DNA from: Mycolicibacillus parakoreensis
GTDB lineage: Bacteria; Actinomycetota; Actinomycetes; Mycobacteriales; Mycobacteriaceae
Assembly (NCBI RefSeq): GCF_022370835.2
Contig: NZ_CP092365.1
Span: forward strand, 3,596,001 to 3,660,000
Length of the DNA stretch: 64,000 bases
Direction: 5' to 3'
The notes beneath the pieces are model-generated. The model was not told the origin of the DNA and searched no databases. It saw only the letters and a list, made by a program, of their open reading frames with translations. The translations under genes were made by a program, and so were the position numbers. Of the stretch, positions 1-6,553 are shown piece by piece (position 1 is the first letter of the stretch; each line of letters opens with the position of its first letter).

Positions 1-347
1 CCGGCGGTGGAGTGGGTGAGCAACCCCAGCCGGCCCAGCGACGACTTGCCCTCCAGACGGCCGGCCAGGTCGTCGGGCAGGGTGAACAGCTCCAGGGTGG
101 CGCCCAGCACGAACTCCCCGGGATGCAGGACAAACGGCTCGCCGTCGACCGATTCGACCAGGCTGGTCAGGTCGTCCTGCTGGCGGGCGGGGTCGATGTG
201 GGTGTAGCGGGTGTTGTTGAACACCCGGAACAGGCTGTCGAGGCGCACGTCGATGCTGGAGGGCTGCACCAAGGTGTCGTCGAACGGGTCGATGCCCAGC
301 CGCCCGGCGGCGATGTCGGCGCGCAGGTCACGATCGGAGAGCAGCAC
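1..347 (-). CDS. dcd: dCTP deaminase, 5' part only (runs off the window)
   Basis: The reverse strand encodes the first 115 residues of dCTP deaminase, which converts dCTP to dUTP (bifunctionally to dUMP in mycobacteria) for thymidylate synthesis. The N-terminus [20 protein letters not shown] and the segments [24 protein letters not shown] and [15 protein letters not shown] are characteristic of this trimeric enzyme; the last carries the conserved nucleotide-binding residues. The start is a GTG at 347, chosen because it gives exactly the family N-terminus. The C-terminal 40 percent lies outside the window. A tRNA-Gly lies divergently upstream, and dcd beside a glycine tRNA is, from memory, also the M. 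tuberculosis arrangement. Confidence 0.95.
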   Translation of the reverse strand, partial: MLLSDRDLRADIAAGRLGIDPFDDTLVQPSSIDVRLDSLFRVFNNTRYTHIDPARQQDDLTSLVESVDGEPFVLHPGEFVLGATLELFTLPDDLAGRLEGKSSLGRLGLLTHSTA

Positions 348-429
348 CCGATGAGCCTATCCGCTGGGGTGCGCAGGCCCGCCGGCGCCGGAGCAAACCG
401 CGCCACGCGCGGCGACGATCCGGGGATGA

Positions 430-446
430 CCGGGGTTTTTCCCCGG
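430..446. other. Perfect hairpin upstream of the tRNA
   Basis: CCGGGG-TTTTT-CCCCGG forms a perfect 6-bp stem with a five-base loop in the dcd/tRNA intergenic region. It could be a terminator for something outside this layout or part of the dcd leader. No T-run follows on the plus strand. Function unknown. Confidence 0.4.
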
Positions 447-503
447 CGGCGACCTGCGGTGAGAGGCGGATACCGGCGGGTGCTAGCCTGCGAGGGCACC
501 TGC

Positions 504-577
504 GCCGATGTAGTTCAATGGTAGAACATCAGCTTCCCAAGCTGAGAACGCGGGTTCGATTCCCGTCATCGGCTCCA
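504..577 (+). tRNA. tRNA-Gly (anticodon CCC)
   Basis: A complete cloverleaf can be folded. The acceptor strand GCCGATG (504-510) pairs with CATCGGC (567-573), the anticodon loop TTCCCAA carries CCC, the T arm is GCGGGTTCGATTCCCGT, and CCA is encoded at 575-577. Its 3' half is the attachment site of the adjacent integrated element. The tRNA is left intact because the element carries an identical copy of the duplicated segment. Confidence 0.96.
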
Positions 578-579
578 CT
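533..579 (+). repeat. attL core: tRNA 3'-end direct repeat
   Basis: These 47 bp, from the tRNA anticodon loop to just past its CCA, are repeated without mismatch at 9694-9740. A tRNA-3'-end duplication flanking a tyrosine integrase is the standard signature of site-specific integration. This copy sits beside the integrase gene and belongs to the functional tRNA. Confidence 0.95.
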
Positions 580-612
580 CTGACCAGCATCGATGCTGTT
601 CGATAGCGTCGA

Positions 613-629
613 ACACCCCTTTCGGGTGT
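613..629. terminator. Hairpin between tRNA-Gly and integrase stop
   Basis: ACACCC-CTTTC-GGGTGT forms a six-base-pair stem between the tRNA and the 3' end of the convergent integrase gene. The position suits a terminator serving either transcript. There is no strong T-tract. Confidence 0.45.
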
Positions 630-646
630 CACAGAATGTCACAACT
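626..646 (+). promoter_or_regulatory. Arm-type integrase-binding site, left end (putative)
   Basis: Two direct TGTCAC motifs separated by a short spacer (GTGTCAC-AG-AATGTCACAACT). The same arrangement recurs in the same orientation at 9581-9602 near the other att core. Tyrosine integrases of this class bind arm sites flanking the core. The site overlaps the integrase stop codon. Confidence 0.6.
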
Positions 647-1832
647 CCCCCGTAACTCGATCCAAGCTGCTCCCCGCCTGGCGCAGCGCATCGTCCTGTG
701 AATGGGCGTACAGCCGCATGGTGAGAGAGGCATCCTTGTGGCCGATCCAGGCGGCAACCACCGCAGTCGGCACACCGTCGAGGTGCATCAGCGTGGCGCA
801 CGTGTGGCGGGCCGCGTGGAGCTTGATATGCCGGATACCCGCCGCCTCAACGGCCTGGCGCCAGTACCGAGAGAGGGTCTGCGGTGCATACGGCTGGCCG
901 ACCTCATTGCTCACAACGTATTCACCCGGCCCATACGACGGGCCGACGGCAAGCCGCTCCGCCGCCTGCCGTGATCGCGCCGCCCGAAGCACCATCTTCA
1001 TACGATCCGTTAAGGGCAGCTCCCTCCGCGATGTGGCTGATTTCGGCTGATTCTCTACCGACGTGTTCCCGGCCTGAACCCGGTTGTTCGCCACCCGCAG
1101 CACACCGGCATCAAGGTCAACATCACCCCAGCGGAGGCCGGCGATCTCACCGCGCCGCAACCCTGATAAAGCCAACTCCCACGCATGAGCAAGGCGATCT
1201 TGGCCCAGCGACGCCCGGAGCGCCCGCACCTCGGCGACGGTGAACGTCTCTACCTCCGAATGGGGCACTTCCACCCGAGATACCAATTCGGCCGGGTTCC
1301 GAGCAATGAGACCCTGCCGCTGGGCATCAGCAAGCACCTGCTCGATGGTGGAGATCACCTTGTTCACCGCCACGGCTGACCATGGCTGACGAACGCGCCC
1401 CAGGGGTGTCTTGGTGCCACCGGCCACCAGGTCGGCCACCAGAACGTCGATATGGGCCTTTGTGAGGCGCTGCACCGGGAGCTCGCCGTACCGCTGTCGC
1501 AACGGACCCAAGTCATATTCGAGTTTCGACAGCGACGACGCCCGCAGCCGGTGCCGACCCGCAATGTAGTTCGCGCAAACCCTATCCACAGTGATAGAGG
1601 TCCGGGGGATAAAAGTGCCCTTCGCGGTGGCGTCGGTGATCTCCGCCAGTGCCTTGCGTGCTTCCCGTTCGGTCGCGTACCGGCGGCGTGTCTGCTGCCG
1701 GCGTCCCGTCACCGGATTAAGGCCGGTATCCACCGTGACCTGATACCGCACAACGGATTTACCCGTCCGCCGATCCTGTACTTCTATTTTCCGGATCTGC
1801 GGCGGCAGTTGCCGGCGGCGAGGGCTAGTCAT
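639..1832 (-). CDS. int: Tyrosine-family phage integrase
   Basis: A 397-residue tyrosine recombinase that would integrate and, with an excisionase, excise the element at tRNA-Gly. It has an AP2-like arm-binding N-terminus (about 14-80), a SAM-like core-binding domain (about 80-180) and a catalytic domain with Arg226 (SGLRRGEIAGLRW), the HAARHT box (His339, Arg342), the GH pair (His365) and nucleophile Tyr375 in RLYAHSQ. All expected catalytic residues are present. I start it at ATG 1832, which begins MTSPRRRQLPP and overlaps the end of the upstream repressor gene by 8 bp. A longer in-frame reading to 1874 has no better support. The overlap implies co-transcription with the repressor. Confidence 0.95.
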   Translation of the reverse strand: MTSPRRRQLPPQIRKIEVQDRRTGKSVVRYQVTVDTGLNPVTGRRQQTRRRYATEREARKALAEITDATAKGTFIPRTSITVDRVCANYIAGRHRLRASSLSKLEYDLGPLRQRYGELPVQRLTKAHIDVLVADLVAGGTKTPLGRVRQPWSAVAVNKVISTIEQVLADAQRQGLIARNPAELVSRVEVPHSEVETFTVAEVRALRASLGQDRLAHAWELALSGLRRGEIAGLRWGDVDLDAGVLRVANNRVQAGNTSVENQPKSATSRRELPLTDRMKMVLRAARSRQAAERLAVGPSYGPGEYVVSNEVGQPYAPQTLSRYWRQAVEAAGIRHIKLHAARHTCATLMHLDGVPTAVVAAWIGHKDASLTMRLYAHSQDDALRQAGSSLDRVTGEL

Positions 1833-2334
1833 CGTCGCCCAGCATTTCGCGCAACGTATTCCGCTGATCCTCAAGGGACGCGATGGAAGCCCGGTACCGT
1901 TCCGCGTCCGCAGCCAGACGTTCCTTGAAGGCGTCGGGCATCCGAAGCTTCTTCGGGCCCTCTTCGGCCTGGAACAGGCTGTGGCGCATCGTTTCTAATT
2001 GTTCTTCCACCGTGATTAACATCGCCCGCAAATCAACCCGCGCAGGATCATGTTTACCGACAAGGTGGGGAACACCGTCAGCGGCGGCGACCAGCCAGTC
2101 CACCCAATCCGCGTTAAGCGCCTTGCCCAGTGACACCAGTTCCGGGACCGTCACCGCCTGCTCGCCGCGTTCGATGCGAGTAATCGCCACCCGGTGAATG
2201 CCGACCCCGGCGGCGTTTGTGGCTTCGGCCAGCTTCACCGCGGACATGCCGCGATCCCGCCGCGCCTTCTCGATCTGCTCACCGAGTCGCAAAGACAGCT
2301 CACTCGGCCAAAGCTCCACATTGCTGTCGCCCAT
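1825..2334 (-). CDS. XRE-family HTH transcriptional repressor (immunity-type)
   Basis: A 169-residue protein with an N-terminal helix-turn-helix (about 14-75; MSAVKLAEATN, RVAITRIERGEQ, VPELVSLGKALN) and a C-terminal alpha-helical, Glu/Arg-rich segment (about 105-165) that probably dimerises. It lies divergent from the excisionase-like gene across a 99-bp operator region and just upstream of int, the usual place of a phage repressor. It lacks a RecA-cleavable peptidase domain, so induction would differ from lambda CI. Which operators it binds is inferred. Confidence 0.8.
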   Translation of the reverse strand: MGDSNVELWPSELSLRLGEQIEKARRDRGMSAVKLAEATNAAGVGIHRVAITRIERGEQAVTVPELVSLGKALNADWVDWLVAAADGVPHLVGKHDPARVDLRAMLITVEEQLETMRHSLFQAEEGPKKLRMPDAFKERLAADAERYRASIASLEDQRNTLREMLGDDD

Positions 2335-2433
2335 GACGACAACTATGCCCTAAGTCCGTTGCCGTACGCAACAGGTCATGTTAGTGTCATTGCAGACGAC
2401 AGCATATGTCGATCGTTACGACAGGAGGCAGTG
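2335..2433. promoter_or_regulatory. Divergent repressor/excisionase control region
   Basis: The region holds four CGACA half-sites: plus orientation at 2337-2341, 2397-2401 and 2419-2423, and inverted (TGTCG) at 2407-2411. They form overlapping inverted repeats just in front of the 2434 gene. A near-palindrome TTGC-CGTAC-GCAA lies at 2359-2371. This is the expected place for the lysogeny switch operators. The rightmost half-site touches the AGGAGG ribosome-binding site at 2423-2428. Confidence 0.5.
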
Positions 2434-2604
2434 ATGAACGACTGGAAGGCCACCGGGGAAAAACTCGGCGGAGTGGGGCGCTCCACAGTTTTTGAACTCT
2501 GGGGCTCCGGCGAGCTCGCTTCGGTCACCATCGGTCGCCGCCGCTTCTCCACCGACACGCAGATCGCCGCGTACGTCCAGAGCTTGGAGCGGGCCAGCGC
2601 CTGA
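2434..2604 (+). CDS. Excisionase-like small HTH protein
   Basis: A 56-residue protein (MNDWKATGEKLGGVGRSTVF...) with a winged-helix pattern like MerR/Xis proteins: an N-terminal helix-turn-helix (GGVGRSTVFELWGSGELA) followed by a short wing (VTIGRRRFST) and a final helix. ATG 2434 is placed five bases after a perfect AGGAGG. It is the first rightward gene after the repressor, where phiRv-type elements carry a small recombination directionality factor. Its role in excision is inferred from size, fold and position; it could equally be an early regulator. Confidence 0.6.
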   Translation: MNDWKATGEKLGGVGRSTVFELWGSGELASVTIGRRRFSTDTQIAAYVQSLERASA

Positions 2605-2670
2605 CCGCGTTACGTCGATTCGCTCAGCGACGAGGCGGCAACGGCATAGCCACCAAATAGGAGGACGCTG

Positions 2671-2994
2671 ATGTCCACAAAAAATGATGACCCCGGAGTC
2701 GATTCCGAGGCCACCTACACCGCCACAGTGTGCCCACAGTCTAGCGCGACCGTCGCGCGGGCGCACCGCCGTCGCGCGGGATCGCGCCGGCTGAGCCCGC
2801 TCGATGGCGGCTATTCCGACCCCTGGCGACCTTATCGCGGTCCCTGTCGCGGGTACGCCGACGCCGCGCGGCACCTGGCGGGTGCCGGATTTCTGCCGGC
2901 ACCGCCGCGTGACCTCGACGATCTGCGCGTCATGTGGAGGTCGGAGCGATCGCTCGCAGCCTGGATCGCGGAGCGCTGGGAGCTCGCGGCATGA
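2671..2994 (+). CDS. Element-encoded hypothetical protein
   Basis: A 107-residue protein of unknown function, rich in Arg and aromatic residues, with no motif I recognise. It has a good ribosome-binding site (AGGAGG, 2660-2665) and its stop overlaps the next gene's ATG by four bases, making it the first gene of an overlapping string running to about 6400. Its C-terminus (DLDDLRVMWRSERSLAAWIAERWELAA) is predicted helical. It may be a partner of the downstream ATPase, but that rests on coupling alone. Confidence 0.6.
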   Translation: MSTKNDDPGVDSEATYTATVCPQSSATVARAHRRRAGSRRLSPLDGGYSDPWRPYRGPCRGYADAARHLAGAGFLPAPPRDLDDLRVMWRSERSLAAWIAERWELAA

Positions 2995-4169
2995 CCGACG
3001 ATGTTGCCGCGGTTCCCGGTTCCCGGAACCCGGGTACGGAACCGGAACCGCGCGCGGTTCCCGGTTCCCGGTCGGTTCCCGGAACCGATGAGAGCCCCGG
3101 AACCGCTCGGGAACCGCTCGGCGAAAACTACGGAGAAACCGCAGGTCACAGCTCGGTTCCCGGTTCTCTACATGGGTTCCGGGAACCGGGAACCGCCGGG
3201 GACGATGGACCCCCGCTCTATGTCGACATCGCTGCCCTTCTTGACGGCACGGTTCCGGAACCGCCGGAACCGCAGCTCGGGCGTCGGGCGGATGGCGTCT
3301 GCCTGTTTTACCCGGGCCAGGTGAACTGGATTTTCGGTGACCCCGAGGTGGGTAAGTCCTGGCTCTGCCTCGCCAGCATCGTCGAGGCACTGCGCGCAGG
3401 CCGCAAGGCGCTGGTAATCGACCTCGACCACAACGGCGCTGCCGCGACCGTTCGCCGCCTGGTCGACCTCGGCGCACCGATCGAGGCGCTGCGCGATCAC
3501 AATCGGTTTCGCTACTGCGAGCCCGAGGATCGCACCGAAGTGCGTCAGGTGGTCGCCGACTCGGTGCAATGGCGTCCCGCTGTCGCGTTGGTCGACTCCA
3601 TCGGCGAGCTGCTGCCCATGTACGGCGCCAGCTCCAACAGCTCCGACGACTTCACCCTCGCTCATACCCAGGTGCTCAAACCCTTAGCAAAGGCCGGCGC
3701 CGCCGTGCTGGTGAACGATCACCTCGCTAAGAGTCCCGATTCCCGCGCCGCCGGCCCCGGTGGAACCGCGGCCAAGCGCCGCGCGATCGGCGGCGTCTCC
3801 CTGCGCGTGAAGATCAAGAAACCTTTCACCCCCGGCCACGGCGGCAGCGCGATCTTGCTGATCAACAAGGACCGACACGGCGGTCTGCGTAAGCACTGCC
3901 CGGTCGGCGACCGGGAACCCGTCGCCGGAACCTTCAAGCTCCTGGCTTTCGCTGACGGGGTTCTGGAGTGGGCGATCTACCCGCCCGCCGACGGGGAGCG
4001 CAACGAGGACGAGAACGCGCCAGCCGAGGACGTTGCCGCTGTCGCGGCACTCGATCCGCCGCCGACCACCGTGGAGGACGCCAGGCAGCGCCTCAAGTGG
4101 CAAAAACAACGCGCGGTAGCCGCACTGCGCACATGGAGACAACAACAAGATTCGGGAGATACGCCATGA
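2991..4169 (+). CDS. RecA-like/AAA_25-type ATPase (RepA-like replication protein)
   Basis: A 392-residue protein with a disordered Pro/Gly/Arg-rich N-terminus (about 1-75) and a RecA-fold ATPase core. Walker A is GDPEVGKS (about 116-123), Walker B is VALVDSIGEL (about 197-206), followed by a conserved VNDH segment and GGVSLR. This resembles the hexameric RepA helicase/AAA_25 family found in mobile elements and suggests it unwinds or primes the element's DNA. ATG 2991 overlaps the previous stop. The DNA encoding residues 7-94 is packed with GGTTCC/GGAACC repeats in all three codon registers, suggesting selection on the DNA itself. Function is inferred from fold and context. Confidence 0.75.
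   Translation: MTDDVAAVPGSRNPGTEPEPRAVPGSRSVPGTDESPGTAREPLGENYGETAGHSSVPGSLHGFREPGTAGDDGPPLYVDIAALLDGTVPEPPEPQLGRRADGVCLFYPGQVNWIFGDPEVGKSWLCLASIVEALRAGRKALVIDLDHNGAAATVRRLVDLGAPIEALRDHNRFRYCEPEDRTEVRQVVADSVQWRPAVALVDSIGELLPMYGASSNSSDDFTLAHTQVLKPLAKAGAAVLVNDHLAKSPDSRAAGPGGTAAKRRAIGGVSLRVKIKKPFTPGHGGSAILLINKDRHGGLRKHCPVGDREPVAGTFKLLAFADGVLEWAIYPPADGERNEDENAPAEDVAAVAALDPPPTTVEDARQRLKWQKQRAVAALRTWRQQQDSGDTP
3011..3271. repeat. Dense GGTTCC/GGAACC array (iteron-like)
   Basis: I count 18 hexamers in 261 bp. GGTTCC starts at 3011, 3018, 3056, 3063, 3074, 3155, 3175 and 3251; GGAACC starts at 3025, 3038, 3044, 3081, 3099, 3110, 3182, 3189, 3257 and 3266. Many are spaced 6-7 bp and the set includes inverted pairs. 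Spacings are not multiples of three, so the pattern is not a simple repeated peptide. It is a candidate replication origin or protein-binding array. Confidence 0.85.
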
Positions 4170-4651
4170 CGACCACGACAGCCACCGTCGAGACCCTCAC
4201 GGCCGAAGTCCGCGTGCTGCAGGTCGGCAATCGACAAATCACATTGTCTGTCGCCAAGCAACTCGACGCCTTCGATCTGTGCCAGGACGAGGCCCTCGAT
4301 TTCACACCGTTCGGGCGCATCCGAACGGGTCGCAAAGGTGAAACATTCGTACCCTGCACCTTCAGTGCACCCGGAGCAGAATGGTTTCCCGTTAGCGGCA
4401 AGGAAAACGTGTGTAAGCGCTTCCTTGAGCGTCACACGTGTCTGCACCGACAGAAATACGTGGGCACGAACATCGTATGCGGCAGATATGAGCGCCTGGA
4501 ATTGCGTCCGTACGACTTCGAGTGGATCGGCCGGAATTACGCCGGAGACCTGATCGTCGTTTGCGCACACAGCACTGACGCCGAACTGGACGACGATGAA
4601 TTTTCCGGGTGGAAAGAACTTCCCCTGATCGTCCTGGCGGGGCTGCGATGA
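4166..4651 (+). CDS. Element-encoded hypothetical protein, Cys-containing
   Basis: A 161-residue protein of unknown function that overlaps the ATPase gene by ATGA. It begins with a Thr-rich stretch, then a segment VRVLQVGNRQITLSVAKQLD that looks like a small beta domain, then six cysteines (for example FDLCQDE, VPCTF, NVCKRF, HTCLHR, IVCGRY) that might bind metal. The end is acidic. It is a candidate accessory factor of the replication gene. I do not recognise the family. Confidence 0.6.
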   Translation: MTTTTATVETLTAEVRVLQVGNRQITLSVAKQLDAFDLCQDEALDFTPFGRIRTGRKGETFVPCTFSAPGAEWFPVSGKENVCKRFLERHTCLHRQKYVGTNIVCGRYERLELRPYDFEWIGRNYAGDLIVVCAHSTDAELDDDEFSGWKELPLIVLAGLR

Positions 4652-4773
4652 CCCCCACCGAGCCGTCGCCGCGATGCGCCTGCGGTCAAGAGCTATGGGC
4701 ACGGCAATCAATTGCGCGCGGCTTTTGCGAACGGTGCCGCATCGAGCGCACGCGCTTAGGAGGACGCGGATGA
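4648..4773 (+). CDS. 41-residue zinc-ribbon-like microprotein
   Basis: A very short frame (MTPTEPSPRCACGQELWARQ...) with two knuckles, CAC at residues 10-12 and CERC at 27-30, spaced like a small zinc ribbon. It overlaps the upstream gene by ATGA and the downstream gene by four bases, which supports translation by coupling. The ribosome-binding site of the next gene lies inside it. Its role is unknown, perhaps DNA or protein binding. Confidence 0.55.
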   Translation: MTPTEPSPRCACGQELWARQSIARGFCERCRIERTRLGGRG

Positions 4774-4976
4774 CGCACCCCAACTACCGCCGACCCCCCG
4801 TTCGCCGCGGCGAGGATCACCTTCACGCCCGACTTAATGATGAGTTGGTCCGAGAGATCCGCGTTCGCTATGCCACCGGCAACTGCACTCACCGAAGCCT
4901 CGCCGCCGAATTTGAAGTGTCGCACTTCACCGTCGGCGAAGTCCTGCGCCGCCGGCGCTGGACGCACGTCAAGTAA
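4770..4976 (+). CDS. Small HTH protein (resolvase/Hin-type DNA-binding domain)
   Basis: A 68-residue protein consisting almost entirely of a helix-turn-helix like that at the end of resolvases: LNDELVREIRVRYATGNCT, then HRSLAAEFEVSHFTVGEVL, then a basic tail RRRRWTHVK. The start at 4770 follows AGGAGG at 4758-4763. It probably regulates the element's late genes or recognises the origin array; both are guesses from position. Confidence 0.7.
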   Translation: MTHPNYRRPPVRRGEDHLHARLNDELVREIRVRYATGNCTHRSLAAEFEVSHFTVGEVLRRRRWTHVK

Positions 4977-4998
4977 CCCCACTGAAAGGACACTCCCA

Positions 4999-5322
4999 AT
5001 GACCGACAGCCTCAACGACTTCGACCCCCGCCTTGGAACGGTGCTCGACCCCTACCGGCCTTCCCGGTCGCTCGACGCGCGCGTCAAGCAGCTCGCCGCG
5101 GAGTATGTGGCGCGCGATCGGAAGGCGGTCCACACCCTCCTCGATGTCTGCGCCGATGCGCTGGAGTTCGACCAGGTTCCCGGCGTCGTCACCTCGCTGC
5201 TCGAAATCCTCGCAGAGCACCTGACCAACGCAGTGGGCGAGCCGCTGGCTGCCAGGCGTTTGGCAGCCGACGCACACGGTGTCCGCGCCGACATCTTCGA
5301 GTATGGCGAGGTCCGCGCATGA
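4999..5322 (+). CDS. Element-encoded hypothetical protein
   Basis: A 107-residue, largely alpha-helical and acidic protein (RVKQLAAEYVARDRKAVHTL, LLEILAEHLTNAVGE). No known domain is recognised. It starts at ATG 4999 after GAAAGGA and overlaps the next gene by ATGA, placing it in the same coupled operon. It may be an early regulator. Confidence 0.6.
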   Translation: MTDSLNDFDPRLGTVLDPYRPSRSLDARVKQLAAEYVARDRKAVHTLLDVCADALEFDQVPGVVTSLLEILAEHLTNAVGEPLAARRLAADAHGVRADIFEYGEVRA

Positions 5323-5717
5323 GTGACCTCGACGGCGTGACCCAGCTCGACCAGCCCGACCCGCGCGGCATCCTCGCGCTGCGCAACCTGCCGGACGACC
5401 TGCAGGCCGCCGAGGACTCGACGCAATCGGCGGATTTCGTCCGCGAGCTGAATTGGCAGTGGTGGCAGCCGGGAACGTGGTCGGTCGGAACGTATGACGA
5501 TGTGCGCCAAGCCGAGGATGCGGCGCTGAACGTGTTGCGCGCCGTCGGATTCACCCCGGCGTGGAGCGACCGTCTGAGACCCGCCACCGATGCCGAGCGC
5601 ACGCTGCTGGCCTACCTGGACTATGAGCTGCCCGACGAGCTCTACACGGTTGTCTCATTCCCGAGCCCCGGCGTCCGCTGCCGGCGCTTCCCGCAAATCG
5701 AGGGGGCGGCGCCATGA
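5319..5717 (+). CDS. Element-encoded hypothetical protein
   Basis: A 132-residue acidic protein, tryptophan-rich in the middle (ELNWQWWQPGTWSVGTYDD), with no family I recognise. It overlaps both neighbours by four bases, so it is translated as part of the string. Position between regulatory and structural genes gives little further hint. Confidence 0.6.
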   Translation: MSDLDGVTQLDQPDPRGILALRNLPDDLQAAEDSTQSADFVRELNWQWWQPGTWSVGTYDDVRQAEDAALNVLRAVGFTPAWSDRLRPATDAERTLLAYLDYELPDELYTVVSFPSPGVRCRRFPQIEGAAP

Positions 5718-5920
5718 CCGAACCCACCCCGGCGAACATGCCGCGTCACAGGACCCGGATTCGCAACCGTGGCCCGACGACCGAGGACGACGCCGAACTC
5801 GCCGACCTCGACGGACGCCCGCTGCGGAAAGCCAAGCAACTTAGGGCCGAGAATCGGCGGCTGCGCCAGCGGCTCCGCGCCATCGAAAAACTCACCCGCG
5901 AAATACTCAAGGAGTTCTAA
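5714..5920 (+). CDS. Small coiled-coil protein
   Basis: A 68-residue protein with a disordered N-terminus and a strongly basic/acidic coiled coil over the second half (LRKAKQLRAENRRLRQRLRA). The heptad pattern is echoed in the next gene (LRKLRQENKSLRERLRESE), suggesting duplication or heterodimerisation between the two. The start overlaps the previous stop by ATGA. It may take part in capsid assembly with the scaffold-like protein. Confidence 0.6.
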   Translation: MTEPTPANMPRHRTRIRNRGPTTEDDAELADLDGRPLRKAKQLRAENRRLRQRLRAIEKLTREILKEF

Positions 5921-6400
5921 ATGACCACACCCGAAACCCCCGACACCCCCGCTCCCGGCGCCCAAACGGACCCGCCCCCGACTGATAACACCCCCGACGC
6001 CGACAACGATGGTGGTGCGCTGCGGAAGCTGCGTCAGGAGAACAAATCACTCCGCGAACGGCTCCGCGAGTCCGAAGGCGCCACCGCGGCACTTTCCGGC
6101 GTCGTGGACACCATGCGCACGACAGAACTGCACCGAATGGTCAGCGACCGGCTCGCCGACCCGGCGGACCTCACCGTGGACATGACGGAGTTGCTCGGCG
6201 ATGACGGTCAGCTCGATGCCGAGAAGGTCGACGCCGCAGTCGGCGCGCTACTGGACGAGAAACCCCACTTCGCCAAGCAGTCGGAGCGACCTGCACCGCC
6301 GCCGTCCGACCGGCCTGTTGAGGGCTTGCGTCCCGGCGCATCGCCGGAATACAAACCCGCGAAACTCGACTGGCACACGGCAATCCGCGGATCGCTGTAG
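5921..6400 (+). CDS. Scaffold-like protein preceding the capsid gene
   Basis: A 159-residue protein: an acidic Pro-rich N-terminus (1-30), a coiled coil (about 32-55), a helical middle (RMVSDRLADPADLTVDMTELL) and a basic C-terminus. Size, coiled coil and position just before the major capsid gene match phage scaffolding proteins, which direct shell assembly and are then lost. Ribosome-binding site AAGGAG lies at 5908-5913. No protease domain is visible, so scaffold removal would need another factor. Identification is by context. Confidence 0.6.
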   Translation: MTTPETPDTPAPGAQTDPPPTDNTPDADNDGGALRKLRQENKSLRERLRESEGATAALSGVVDTMRTTELHRMVSDRLADPADLTVDMTELLGDDGQLDAEKVDAAVGALLDEKPHFAKQSERPAPPPSDRPVEGLRPGASPEYKPAKLDWHTAIRGSL

Positions 6401-6553
6401 AATGGGGAGAGCTTTGCAGGCCGTGAGACCCAGGTGGCAGGCCCGCAGAGCATCGCCCCTGGTGGGCACGCCGCTCGAGCCCCGGTGCTCGCGGATTCCA
6501 ATCACGTTCATTCTGCGCGCCTTCACGCGCGCACTAACCGATAGGTAATCAAC
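6401..6553 (+). other. Capsid-gene leader; possible 48-codon frame
   Basis: This 153-bp gap between scaffold and capsid contains several short inverted repeats, including GCGCG-CCTTCA-CGCGC near 6518-6533. It also holds an ATG-initiated frame at 6402-6548 (MGRALQAVRPRWQARRASPL...) that shows no recognisable domain. It may be a structured leader for the highly expressed capsid gene. Confidence 0.35.

Noticed and set aside
12..524. Plus-strand frame opposite dcd running into the tRNA
   Set aside because: dcd on the reverse strand is certain, and the frame runs into the tRNA gene.
639..2334. Integration-dependent immunity arrangement (attP within the repressor gene)
   Set aside because: The att core lies beyond the 3' end of int, in the tRNA, and not inside the repressor frame. 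The repressor is not altered by integration.
3011..3271. Possible CRISPR array
   Set aside because: Repeat units are six bases, closely packed and in both orientations, without spacers of constant length.
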